Assembly (NCBI GenBank): GCA_005880055.1
Contig: VBJS01000053.1
Location: 1-34,009 of the forward strand
Origin: Chloroflexota bacterium
GTDB taxonomy: Bacteria; Chloroflexota; Dehalococcoidia; SM23-28-2; RBG-16-64-32
Length of the DNA stretch: 34,009 nucleotides
Direction of reading: 5' to 3'
The notes under the pieces were generated by a model. That model did no database searches. It saw only the letters and a program-made list of their open reading frames with translations, and was not told the origin of the DNA. Shown here piece after piece: positions 16,136-22,985 of this stretch. Each line of letters opens with the position of its first letter. Position 1 is the first letter of the stretch. Both the position numbers and the translations under genes were made by a program.

Positions 16136-16870
16136 TCAGGCGGGCTGTAGCTCGAAGACCAGGTCTGTGTTGTCGTAGCGGATCAGGGTGCGTATTGCAT
16201 TATCCGCGTACCAGGCTGTTTGCGTCTTGCCACCGGAGCGGATCTCCAGTCGCCATGCGTCAAACGTGCCGGCCGGTACTGTAACGGACTCCTTGCCCGT
16301 CACCTTGAGGGCAACAGAGACAATATCCGGCTTGCCAAGGGTGCACGTGAGCGCGTCCTGGTATGTGCTCTGATAGTCTCGCGAGAACGCGATGGTCCGC
16401 CAGAGGAAGATGTCCGTCCAGGTGTCATACGAGCCCCTTGGTATGTTGAGGGTATCGGTCCGTTGTTCCTTCTCCGAATGCTGTTCGATCGTCGCCTTGG
16501 CGCCTTCATAACGCGCATCCCAGGTACGCTTGCCCTCGGGCCCATCAATCGTCCGCTTGGCTGACCGGGGCTGAAGCGTTTGCGATTCTGTCGTCGCTTC
16601 CACGGAGTCCTTAATCTTCTGGTCGGGGAAATCATAGTCCTGCGTGAAGGTAAGCGTCCCGCCACTTTCACCGGCGATGCGCAGGTCGGCCGTCCCTATG
16701 GCATCGTCGTCGCGGAGCAGGCGGTAGTGAGTGGTTTCTGGAGCCGTCCAGGGTATCTGCCCAACGATGGGGCCGCTATCGGAAAGGGTGGAGGTGCTGC
16801 CGCCGCAACCAACGATTACAAGAACCAGCGGGAGGGCAATGGCCAGCGGCAGGCCGCGCCCGAACGTCAA
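16136..16870 (-). CDS. Lipoprotein with DUF3108-like fold (tentative)
   Basis: 244 residues. It has a lipoprotein signal with lipobox IVGC (Cys about residue 22), so the mature protein is predicted to be lipid-anchored outside the membrane. The mature part is rich in beta-strands: a hydrolytic-sensor-like opening (THYRLLRDDDAIGTADLRI) and a C-terminal segment (VTVPAGTFDAWRLEIRSGGKTQTAWYADN). That last pattern, 'PAGTF-A-R---G---T-WY', is typical of DUF3108-type lipid-binding-like domains; the assignment is by pattern only. The TTG start overlaps the stop of the upstream aldolase gene (TTGA), making it the last gene of a five-gene operon. A link to the enzymes upstream is not evident. Confidence 0.75.
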   Translation of the reverse strand: MTFGRGLPLAIALPLVLVIVGCGGSTSTLSDSGPIVGQIPWTAPETTHYRLLRDDDAIGTADLRIAGESGGTLTFTQDYDFPDQKIKDSVEATTESQTLQPRSAKRTIDGPEGKRTWDARYEGAKATIEQHSEKEQRTDTLNIPRGSYDTWTDIFLWRTIAFSRDYQSTYQDALTCTLGKPDIVSVALKVTGKESVTVPAGTFDAWRLEIRSGGKTQTAWYADNAIRTLIRYDNTDLVFELQPA

Positions 16871-17898
16871 GCCGCGGCCGCCAGGACCGAGCGCGTGCGG
16901 GCGACGGCTTGTTCGACATCCGCCCGTTCGATCCCGAAGTGGGTCACCCAGCGCACCCGGCCGCCTTCATCGAAGCAGAGGACGCCGGCTTCGGCGAGCC
17001 TGTTTACGAACTCGGGAAGCTTCCAGCCGGCGACGGTGAAGTATACAAGGTTAGTCTCAGGGGGCGGAGTGAGGGCCACGCCGGGTATTTCGGCGAGGCC
17101 CGTAGCGGCGAACTGGGCGTTCTCGTGGTCGTCCTTCAGCCGGCGAACCATATTCTGGAGCGCGTAGACACCCGCTGCTGCGATGACCCCGGCCTGCCGC
17201 ATGCCCCCACCCAGCATCTTGCGGTAGCGCCTCGCCTCGGCGATGAAGGCGGCGCTCCCGCAAAGGATAGAACCTACCGGGCAGCCAAGGCCCTTGGATA
17301 GGCTGAAGCAGACCGAATCGGCGTAGGACGCGAGGGCGGCGGGGGGAACCCCGAGCGCGGCCGCCGCATTGAAGAGACGCGCACCGTCCATGTGAAGGGC
17401 CAACTGGAAGCGGTCAGCAAACGCTCGGACAGAAGCCAGGTCTTCTTCGTTAAGGGCTGTGCCGCCGCAGCGGTTGTGGGTATTCTCCACGCAGATAAGG
17501 CGCGTACGCGGGAAATGATCGTTGTCCGGGCGAACGGCAGCTGCCAATTCGGTCGGGTCCAGCCGGCCGCGGGCATCATTGCGCACCGAGCGTAAGCCCA
17601 GGCCGCCGACGGCCCAGGCGCCACCGACTTCGAACTGGAGCGTGTGGGACTGGTCGCCGACGATGACCTCGTCGCCGCGCCGGCAGTGGGTCAGAAGGGC
17701 GATGAGGTTGCTCTGGGTGCCGCTGGTTGTGAGCACCGCCGCTTCTTTGTCCAGCAGCTGCGCGGCTATGTCCTGAAGGCAGTTCACGGTTGGGTCCTCA
17801 CCGAATACGTCATCGCCCAACTCCGCCTCGGCCATCGCCCTGCGCATCTCCGGCGACGGCAGCGTGATGGTATCGCTGCGCAGATCGATCGTTTTCAT
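16867..17898 (-). CDS. ltaE: Low-specificity L-threonine aldolase family (PLP-dependent)
   Basis: 343 residues, full length for fold-type I threonine aldolases, which cleave L-threonine or L-allo-threonine to glycine and acetaldehyde. Diagnostic segments: DLRSDTITLPSPEMRRAM at the N-terminus, the GDDVFGEDP loop, SGTQSNLIAL (phosphate-binding region), a His in DQSHTLQFE stacking on PLP, HMDGARLFNAA, and the Schiff-base lysine in SLSKGLGCPVGS (about residue 202). ATG 17898 overlaps the cupin stop as ATGA, and its own stop overlaps the lipoprotein start, so expression is coupled. The symbol reflects the family; substrate stereospecificity (ltaA versus ltaE type) cannot be told from sequence. Confidence 0.9.
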   Translation of the reverse strand: MKTIDLRSDTITLPSPEMRRAMAEAELGDDVFGEDPTVNCLQDIAAQLLDKEAAVLTTSGTQSNLIALLTHCRRGDEVIVGDQSHTLQFEVGGAWAVGGLGLRSVRNDARGRLDPTELAAAVRPDNDHFPRTRLICVENTHNRCGGTALNEEDLASVRAFADRFQLALHMDGARLFNAAAALGVPPAALASYADSVCFSLSKGLGCPVGSILCGSAAFIAEARRYRKMLGGGMRQAGVIAAAGVYALQNMVRRLKDDHENAQFAATGLAEIPGVALTPPPETNLVYFTVAGWKLPEFVNRLAEAGVLCFDEGGRVRWVTHFGIERADVEQAVARTRSVLAAAA

Positions 17899-18368
17899 AA
17901 TGCAGGGCCCGCCCGGCCGTAGTCGTCTTCGATGCGGACAATGTCTTCCAGTTCCGGCGTGGAGACTTCGAAGAAGCGCGTATCTTCTAGCGCCTCCATG
18001 CGGTGTACGGCGCCGGGCGGCAGGACAACGACGTCACCCGCCTCCAGGACAACCTCCCGGTACTCGCCCGGCCTCTTGGCCGTGCCAAGCGTATATTTCA
18101 CGCGCCCGTAGTCGATGTATTGCACCTCGTGCTTGCGTTCGTGGTACTGGAGGCTCAGGCGGTGCCCCTTCTTGAGGAGCAGGATCTTGCCGGCATACCG
18201 GTTGGTGTGCGCCAGCCAGCGCTCCTCACCCCAGGGTTTCGCCACGGTCTTAAGGGCTTCCGCAGCTATGATCTGCGGCTCCGGGCAGCCGCCTGCGTCG
18301 GGTTCGGCCTCTGCTAGCGAGGGTTCGCCGGCGTCCGCGCTCTCAACGTTCAGTCCGCCCGCTCCCAT
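17895..18368 (-). CDS. Cupin, mannose-6-phosphate-isomerase-like (type II / ManC C-terminal domain-like)
   Basis: About 157 residues when started at ATG 18368. The frame is open to 18551, but the extra ~61 residues are Arg/Gly-rich shadow sequence of the upstream gene, so I reject the longer form. The cupin core: KPWGEERWLAHTNRYAGKIL, then KGHRLSLQYHERKHEVQYIDYGRV (HxE-type metal-binding His and Glu), then LEAGDVVVLPPGAVHRMEA (second His), and FFEVSTPELEDIVRIEDDYGR. That last segment is the signature of the sugar-phosphate isomerase/guanylyltransferase cupin. It suggests sugar binding or isomerisation, but as a stand-alone short cupin its substrate is uncertain. It overlaps the upstream gene by 19 bases and the aldolase by four. 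Confidence 0.8.
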   Translation of the reverse strand: MGAGGLNVESADAGEPSLAEAEPDAGGCPEPQIIAAEALKTVAKPWGEERWLAHTNRYAGKILLLKKGHRLSLQYHERKHEVQYIDYGRVKYTLGTAKRPGEYREVVLEAGDVVVLPPGAVHRMEALEDTRFFEVSTPELEDIVRIEDDYGRAGPAL

Positions 18369-18823
18369 AGCGACTGGTAGCCCTCGCCGCCGCGGATGGC
18401 CGAGAGGACCTCTGTGTGCTCTTCCTGAGCGAGGGCCTGGAATACCTCGTTGCAGCGACTCGCCATAGCCTCTCCGCCCAGGCTGATCATCCGCTGCTGT
18501 ATGCGCTCCCAGAGTCCTGAGTTGCGGAAGGTCTCCATGTGCCTGGGCCACATGAACGACATGATCTTCTCCGGCAGCGCGAAGCGGGGCCGGAGCTTTT
18601 TCAGCGCCTTGAATCGCTCCTCCACGGAGCCTGCACGGGGGACGACAGCGATCAGCGGGCCCTCTTGCTCGCTCATCCGTGTGTCGATCAGGAGGCGCTT
18701 GTCGACGATGGCGAAGCGGACGATCAGGACATCGGCGTTATCAATGACCTTCGTCACCTCGTTAATGTCCAGGCCGTAGTCATCCATGAGACGAATTTTA
18801 ACGGAAGGGTTGATGTCGGACAA
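18350..18823 (-). CDS. Conserved-looking hypothetical protein in the TrpD2/cupin operon
   Basis: 157 residues with no domain that I recognise. The N-terminal half is mixed alpha/beta (VTKVIDNADVLIVRFAIVDKRLLIDTR, PLIAVVPRAGSVEERFKALKKLRP). The C-terminal half is helical with a Trp/Phe/Met patch (KIMSFMWPRHMETFRNSGLW). It lacks a signal peptide or membrane segment and is therefore probably cytosolic. The start is TTG 18823, four bases after the upstream TrpD2-like stop; ATG 18787 (MDDYGLD) is a credible alternative, since neither has a good Shine-Dalgarno site. Its position in a tightly packed operon makes it a real gene, but its role is unknown. Confidence 0.75.
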   Translation of the reverse strand: MSDINPSVKIRLMDDYGLDINEVTKVIDNADVLIVRFAIVDKRLLIDTRMSEQEGPLIAVVPRAGSVEERFKALKKLRPRFALPEKIMSFMWPRHMETFRNSGLWERIQQRMISLGGEAMASRCNEVFQALAQEEHTEVLSAIRGGEGYQSLWERAD

Positions 18824-18827
18824 GAAA

Positions 18828-19919
18828 TCAGACGCTCAACTTCATCGCGCGGAGTTCTTCGAGCTTATGTCCGGTCGCACCAGAATCGAGGGCAATTCGC
18901 GCCAGTTCGACGCCGTCGCCGATGCTCGATGCGCGCTCGGCAAGCCAGATACGGAGGCCGGCATTTAGGACGACAAGATCGCGGTGGCCGCCTGGTTCGC
19001 CGGCGAGCACGGCCTCGGCGATACGGGCGTTCTCGGCCGCATCGCCGCCGGCCATCTCCTCTTTGGTGGCCGGCCGCAGGCCAAATTGAGCGGCATTGAC
19101 GCGCAGCTCCGTGGTCGTACCTTCGGCCTCGTTGTCCTCTCGGTCGCGCTCCCACAGGAATGCGCGGCAGGGCCTGGATGTGGGCGCATCCTCGTTCCCC
19201 TCGATCCCCTGGATGATCAGTATGCGCTTGAACCCCATCCGAGAGGCGGCGAGCACCATCTTCTCTGCGTAAGGGAGATGGGTCAGACCGATGATGCTGT
19301 AGTCCGCGGACGCAAGGTTGTAGATCTTCTCGATGGTGCTGATGGCGGTACGGAGTGCGACCTCCTCGCGAAGATCCTTGAGCGCGAAGACCTGGGGGAC
19401 GAACTGCGCCTGCCTCATGAATCCGAACCCCGTCCCTTCGATCATCCGCTGAGTGGTTTCCGGCGCGGCGTCCGTGTCGATGCCCAGCGCATCAAGCACG
19501 TCGCCGACGGCAACGCCGTGTTTGGGCCCCAGCCCACGCTCGCCGTGCAATACGACCGGCACGCCGGCGGCAGCTGCGACGATGGCGGACGCCGGGCTGA
19601 CGACGACGCTTCGCTTGCGGCCGTCATACGGGCTGCCAACGTCGAGCAAGCCGGAGACCGCCGGTTGAATGATGATCGCCCCCTCGCGGATTGCCTGGGC
19701 GAAGCCGAGGAGCTCCTCCGGCGACTCGCCTTTAAAGCGCTGGAGGAGCAGGAGTCCACCGGCCTGAGAAGGGGCGACCTCCTGACGCAGGATCAGCGAC
19801 ATAGCGTCGCGCGCTTCCTCGGTGGTCAGGTTGCGCGAGCCGCGCGGCCCAGTGCCGATCTCACGCAGGTAATACTGCATGCGGGCGAAAGCGGACGAAT
19901 CCGGGGAAGGGTTGCTCAT
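18828..19919 (-). CDS. TrpD2/YbiB-like phosphoribosyltransferase-fold protein (not canonical TrpD)
   Basis: 363 residues with the glycosyl-transferase family 3 layout: an N-terminal helical domain (LTTEEARDAMSLILRQEV, QAGGLLLLQRFKGESPEEL) and the alpha/beta domain. The canonical TrpD PRPP loop (GTGGD) is replaced by DVGSPYDGRKRSVVVSPAS, and the KHGNRSVSS loop by LHGERGLGPKHGVAVGDVLDALG. This DxG-YDGR form marks the TrpD2/YbiB subgroup; E. coli YbiB is a nucleic-acid-binding protein rather than a tryptophan enzyme. A role in tryptophan synthesis is therefore unlikely, and no other trp gene is nearby. It is the first gene of the five-gene operon. ATG 19919 has no Shine-Dalgarno site, but TACACT lies at -12 to -7, suggesting a leaderless message. 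Confidence 0.8.
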   Translation of the reverse strand: MSNPSPDSSAFARMQYYLREIGTGPRGSRNLTTEEARDAMSLILRQEVAPSQAGGLLLLQRFKGESPEELLGFAQAIREGAIIIQPAVSGLLDVGSPYDGRKRSVVVSPASAIVAAAAGVPVVLHGERGLGPKHGVAVGDVLDALGIDTDAAPETTQRMIEGTGFGFMRQAQFVPQVFALKDLREEVALRTAISTIEKIYNLASADYSIIGLTHLPYAEKMVLAASRMGFKRILIIQGIEGNEDAPTSRPCRAFLWERDREDNEAEGTTTELRVNAAQFGLRPATKEEMAGGDAAENARIAEAVLAGEPGGHRDLVVLNAGLRIWLAERASSIGDGVELARIALDSGATGHKLEELRAMKLSV

Positions 19920-19925
19920 GGTATA

Positions 19926-19931
19926 AGTGTA
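19926..19931 (-). promoter_or_regulatory. Putative -10 box (TACACT) of a leaderless operon transcript
   Basis: On the minus strand TACACT sits at -12 to -7 from ATG 19919, with 6 nt between box and start codon and no ribosome site. No convincing -35 box. Confidence 0.4.
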
Positions 19932-19940
19932 AGACGGTGG

Positions 19941-20349
19941 CTAATCGGGAAGTAGCCGCAGCGCCTCGACATGGCGCGGGCGCATCATCGAGAAGTGGCG
20001 ATGATCGAGTGTGGCTACTTTCGGCTCGTTTAGCCGCTCTGTGATCGCGAGGACTGCGGCGTCCACAAAGCCGATGTCCGAATCAGCAAGCGTTGGCAAA
20101 TGTCACGCACCCGCCGGTAGTCGGTCTGGGTGAGATTCTCAATTTCGAAAACTCCGGACAGCAAGTCATTGAGGAACACTAGGACTATTCCTGAATGCAC
20201 CGGATGAGATAATCGACCTCGACAAGGACTGGAGCTGGGACTACCAGACGTTCGCCGGACGAGTCGAGAATGTCCCGGCAGCGTCTGTAATCGTCATCAT
20301 CCCTGTCCAACGCTGCATAGAGCGGCCCAGTATCGACTACTAGCGCCAC
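19941..20349 (-). pseudogene. Decayed PIN-domain toxin (VapC-like) with two frameshifts
   Basis: The gene starts at GTG 20349, overlapping the antitoxin end by ten bases. Frame 1 reads VALVVDTGPLYAALDRDDDD ... VLVEVDYLIRCIQE and stops at 20185-20187; it contains the first PIN Asp (VVDTGPLYA) and the Glu of VEVDY. The next frame continues SGIVLVFLNDLLSGVFEIE ... RVRDICQRL. A second shift gives ADSDIGFVDAAVLAITERL ... LATLDHRHF-type sequence (here VATLDHRHFSMMRPRHVEAL), ending with a stop at 19941-19943. The three pieces join into a full-length PIN ribonuclease of about 135 residues with all usual acidic residues, but no single frame encodes it. The second lesion looks like loss of one base; the first fits loss of a few bases. 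The toxin is inactive unless these are sequencing errors. None of the pieces was long enough to be listed as a gene by length alone. Confidence 0.8.
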
Positions 20350-20564
20350 GTATCCGGCTGGTAAAGATCGCTGCCTTTGCGCCCGGTGTCATTCTTGCCC
20401 GACGCCCCCAGCCCAAAGCTCTTAGCCTTCGGCCGATGGCCCGAAACCTTCTCCTCCGCCGCTTCTCGCATGACAGTAGCCAACGAGACTCCGCGCTCAG
20501 CAGCAATCCGGCGAAGGCGATCTAGTAAGTCCTCGGGCAGCACGATCGTCGTTCTCTGAACCAT
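20340..20564 (-). CDS. Ribbon-helix-helix (CopG/VapB-like) antitoxin
   Basis: 74 residues. The N-terminus MVQRTTIVLPEDLLDRLRRIAAERGVSLATVMREAAEE is a standard ribbon-helix-helix DNA-binding unit: strand RTTIVLP, helix 1 LLDRLRRIAAERG, helix 2 LATVMREAAEE. The C-terminal ~35 residues (KVSGHRPKAKSFGLGASGKN...) form the expected flexible toxin-neutralising tail. It precedes and overlaps the PIN toxin in the usual order. Such antitoxins repress their own promoter; an inverted repeat and a -10 box lie just upstream. With its toxin broken, the antitoxin may persist as a solo regulator or as protection against related toxins. Confidence 0.85.
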   Translation of the reverse strand: MVQRTTIVLPEDLLDRLRRIAAERGVSLATVMREAAEEKVSGHRPKAKSFGLGASGKNDTGRKGSDLYQPDTWR

Positions 20565-20570
20565 GCGACC

Positions 20571-20596
20571 ACTATAACGCTATAGCCATAATTATG
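20571..20596 (-). promoter_or_regulatory. Promoter/operator region of the toxin-antitoxin pair
   Basis: On the minus strand TATAGT (20571-20576) lies at -12 to -7 from ATG 20564, so the message would be leaderless. Directly upstream are the perfect palindrome CATAATTATG (20587-20596) and a GCTATA/TATAAC cluster. This AT-rich block in a GC-rich setting is a natural operator for the ribbon-helix-helix antitoxin (inference). Confidence 0.45.
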
Positions 20597-20611
20597 CATC
20601 ACGCGCCATAA

Positions 20612-21742
20612 CTAGCCGCGCATCGCAACCGGTTCCACTTCTACCTCCTCGCACCACGTTTCGTATGCCTGCGGTAGGACTTCGGATGGCTTGATCTCGC
20701 TGCGGCCTCCCCAGAAGACGTTCGTGTAGCTTACCTGAATACCGCAGGAGTCGAGGTGCGCATCGATGGCGGCTTTGTGTTCAAGGAGGAGCTGCTTGTC
20801 CATGCCGTGGGCAACGGCCATGACGTTCACGTCGTTGAACTCCGGCCCGCCCTCGCGCCAGTAGGCGTGGGTGAGGATGTGATGCCTTCCTACCTCGCGG
20901 CCAGCCTCAAGCTCGCGGCCGGGGGGGACCGCCCAGTGGAAAAGAGCGTTGTAACGGGTGACCCGCTCGCCGCTCGCCGTCTCCTTGACGTGCTCCAGGA
21001 AGGTGGAGAAGCGACCGATGATGCCGCGACCGCTGAAGTCTTCAGCGACTCGGCAGAAGTCATCGAGAGGAAGGCCCGCCTCTTCAGCGCGCGCTCGCCA
21101 GAGGTGCTGACAGAGATCCTCGCAAGCGAACTCTCGCTTGAGCGCCGCGAGGACGCGCCACTCCAGCTCGGTGAGCCGTACAACCTGCGGGTAGATGACA
21201 TCGGCCGGCCTGTCGGACCTGGCGCCGGGTTCCATGCCACGCCGCCTCGTATGGCCGACGCCTAGCGCGAATAGTGCTTTGGCGGGCATAAGACGGTAGC
21301 ACTCGGCACGGGCCTTCTCAGCCAGCAGATTGCAGTGTTTCTCAAGCGAGTAGCCCTGAGGCACCTTAACGGTTGTCCAGAGGCGGTAGGCAGACCCGGC
21401 GGTAACGGCGTCGGTGGTCCGGATAACGACGTGGCCGCTAAATGGGTCTCGCTGGAACATGAACTCGAACGCTTCGTGCAGGCGCTCATTCGGGACCTGC
21501 CAGGCGACGAGCGCCCCATCGGCGAGGTTGTTGGAGAGGAGAGTCTGGCGGACACGACGGATCGTGCCGGCGGCGAGCAGCGCCCTGACCCGCTCTATTA
21601 CGATCGCGGCGTCGATTCCGGAGCGCGCGGCGATCTCGCCGAAGGGGTCATGCTGGAAGCCGGCCAGCCGATCTTCGGAGACGGTGAGAATCGCGCGGTT
21701 TACCGGGTCGTCGAGGCTCAGCGGCGTGCTTTTCGTTACCAC
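20612..21742 (-). CDS. Double Lrp/AsnC-type protein, siroheme-decarboxylase (AhbA/AhbB, NirDLGH)-like fusion
   Basis: 376 residues from GTG 21742. The frame is open to 21856, but that extension overlaps the sulfite-oxidase-like gene and reads as Arg/Pro-rich shadow, whereas 21742 follows that gene's stop by eight bases. Two homologous halves are seen. Half 1: an AsnC-type helix-turn-helix (DDPVNRAILTVSEDRL ... IERVRALLAAGTIRRV), then the ligand domain (FSGHVVIRTTDAVTAG, YRLWTTVKVPQG). Half 2: LTELEWRVLAALKREF ... VAEDFSGRGIIGRF, then HHILTHAYWREGGPEFNDVNVMAVAHG. Single-half relatives form the heterodimeric siroheme decarboxylases AhbA/AhbB and NirDLGH. Those keep a conserved His/Arg near the middle of the ligand domain, as here in SGHVVIR and THAYWRE. 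It could be a decarboxylase or a regulator; no other heme genes are present to decide. Confidence 0.7.
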   Translation of the reverse strand: MVTKSTPLSLDDPVNRAILTVSEDRLAGFQHDPFGEIAARSGIDAAIVIERVRALLAAGTIRRVRQTLLSNNLADGALVAWQVPNERLHEAFEFMFQRDPFSGHVVIRTTDAVTAGSAYRLWTTVKVPQGYSLEKHCNLLAEKARAECYRLMPAKALFALGVGHTRRRGMEPGARSDRPADVIYPQVVRLTELEWRVLAALKREFACEDLCQHLWRARAEEAGLPLDDFCRVAEDFSGRGIIGRFSTFLEHVKETASGERVTRYNALFHWAVPPGRELEAGREVGRHHILTHAYWREGGPEFNDVNVMAVAHGMDKQLLLEHKAAIDAHLDSCGIQVSYTNVFWGGRSEIKPSEVLPQAYETWCEEVEVEPVAMRG

Positions 21743-21750
21743 AGTTTGGC

Positions 21751-22374
21751 CTACGAGTACCGCTCTTCGTTCCAGGGGTCGCCGCGGATATGATAACCGT
21801 ACTGCTCCCAGAATCCCGGGCGGTCGCCCGGCAGGAATTCGAGGCCGCGGACCCACTTGGCGCTCTTCCAGAAGTAGAGGTGTGGTACGAGGAGCCGACA
21901 GGGACCGCCGTGCTCCGCCGGTAGCGGGCCGTCTCCGTGCTTGTAGGCGAGGAGGTTGTTGTCCCGGATGAAATCGGAGAGAAGCAAGTTAGTGGTGTAA
22001 CCGCCATAAGAGTGGACCATTACAGCGGCCGCGCCGGGCTTCAGCTGGATGTGCTTCATCAGCTCCGGGACGACGACGCCCTCAAAGTCCTGGTCCATTC
22101 GGCTCCAGGAGGTTACACAGTGGATGTCGCAATGCACCTTCGCCGTCGGTAACGACGTGAACTGCTCCCAATTGAGGCTGGTTTCCTCCTCGACATCGCC
22201 GATGATGCGCAGATTCCAGTCCTTCGTCTCGAGCTTCGGCGTCCCGCCGTAGGTGAGAACGGGCCAGTCCTCGACCACCTTCTGGCCGGGCGGCACCCTG
22301 TCGCCGTAGCGTTCGCGATCTTTATTTCGGCGGGAAAGCATGTCGAAAGCCAAGAGCGATTCCTTTCGGATCAT
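21751..22374 (-). CDS. Sulfite-oxidase-like molybdopterin oxidoreductase (cytosolic)
   Basis: 207 residues, the usual length of the short sulfite-oxidase-like/YedY-related family that binds molybdopterin. The core segments are VLTYGGTPKLETKDWNLRIIG, LNWEQFTSLPTAKVHCDIHCVTSWS (the Mo-ligand Cys is that of HCVTSW, about residue 86), VVVPELMKHI, HSYGGYTTNL, and LVPHLYFWKSAKWVRGLEF. No Tat or Sec signal is visible, unlike exported YedY, so a cytosolic location is likely. ATG 22374 is used; TTG 22353 has a better Shine-Dalgarno (AAGGA, 7 nt) and ATG 22341 is also in frame. Only eight bases separate its stop from the GTG of the Lrp-like gene, so the two form one transcript. The electron partner and substrate are unknown. 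Confidence 0.85.
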   Translation of the reverse strand: MIRKESLLAFDMLSRRNKDRERYGDRVPPGQKVVEDWPVLTYGGTPKLETKDWNLRIIGDVEEETSLNWEQFTSLPTAKVHCDIHCVTSWSRMDQDFEGVVVPELMKHIQLKPGAAAVMVHSYGGYTTNLLLSDFIRDNNLLAYKHGDGPLPAEHGGPCRLLVPHLYFWKSAKWVRGLEFLPGDRPGFWEQYGYHIRGDPWNEERYS

Positions 22375-22440
22375 CCGATCGCTCTTCTGAGAGTATCAAA
22401 CCGGGGCCGCGCACGGCCAGCAGTTAGGTCGCGGCAGCAA

Positions 22441-22449
22441 TGCTATCAT
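22441..22449 (+). promoter_or_regulatory. Extended -10 promoter motif before lspA
   Basis: TG-C-TATCAT (22441-22449) matches the extended -10 pattern TGnTATnnT. It ends nine bases before ATG 22458, so the leader would be absent or nearly so. The alternative ATG 22440 would fall inside this box. Confidence 0.4.
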
Positions 22450-22457
22450 CGAAGCCG

Positions 22458-22985
22458 ATGCGTCCCGCGGAAGTAAGTGAATCGCAACCGCCGAGCGTCG
22501 ATAAGAGGTGGGCGCGGCGGCTGTTGTTCTGGGGCGCTGCGGCGGCCGTCATTGCCCTCGATCAACTGACCAAGGCGCTCGTCCGCAGTGGATTGGCGCG
22601 GGGAGAGAGCTGGCCTGAGCCCGATTGGCCGGTGAAGATACGTTATGTCACAAACACGGGGGCCGCATTCGGAATCCTCCAGGACCAGACGGTGTTCCTG
22701 GTTATCACGGCGTTCATCGGCCTGGCTGCGATCTACCTCTACTACCGCTACCCTCCGTTCGAGCATGCCATCGTGCCGGTGGCGATCGGTATGATGCTTG
22801 GCGGCGCCGCGGGGAATCTCATTGACCGCGTCCGCCTGGGACGGGTCACCGACTTCATCGATGTCGGACCCTGGCCGGCCTTCAACGTCGCGGACTCCTG
22901 CATCACCGTCGGCATCGCGGTGTTATTGACGGGCTACGTGCTCCTCTCGCCGGCACCAAACCGCGTCGCTCATGACGAAACTTGA
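22458..22985 (+). CDS. lspA: Signal peptidase II (prolipoprotein signal peptidase)
   Basis: About 175 residues. It cleaves signal peptides of prolipoproteins in the membrane. All conserved boxes are present: DQLTKALVR (first helix end), NTGAAFGIL, GGAAGNLIDRVRLGRVTDFID, and FNVADSCI. The catalytic pair is Asp123 (GNLIDR) and Asp146 (NVADS). Four transmembrane segments are visible. ATG 22458 is preferred because an extended -10 lies at 22441-22449; the frame also opens at ATG 22440, six codons earlier. The N-terminal tail of ~20 residues is longer than usual. The stop overlaps the rluD-family start by 14 bases, the common lspA-rluD pairing. Lipoproteins that need this enzyme are encoded at 16136-16870 and 27669-28272. 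Confidence 0.93.
   Translation: MRPAEVSESQPPSVDKRWARRLLFWGAAAAVIALDQLTKALVRSGLARGESWPEPDWPVKIRYVTNTGAAFGILQDQTVFLVITAFIGLAAIYLYYRYPPFEHAIVPVAIGMMLGGAAGNLIDRVRLGRVTDFIDVGPWPAFNVADSCITVGIAVLLTGYVLLSPAPNRVAHDET

Noticed and set aside
17895..18551. Longer 218-residue version of the cupin
   Set aside because: The first ~61 residues are the shadow of the overlapping unknown gene; ATG 18368 gives a normal cupin.
18828..19919. Calling this gene trpD (anthranilate phosphoribosyltransferase)
   Set aside because: The GTGGD and KHGNRSVSS loops are replaced, and there are no tryptophan genes nearby; TrpD2/YbiB-like fits better.
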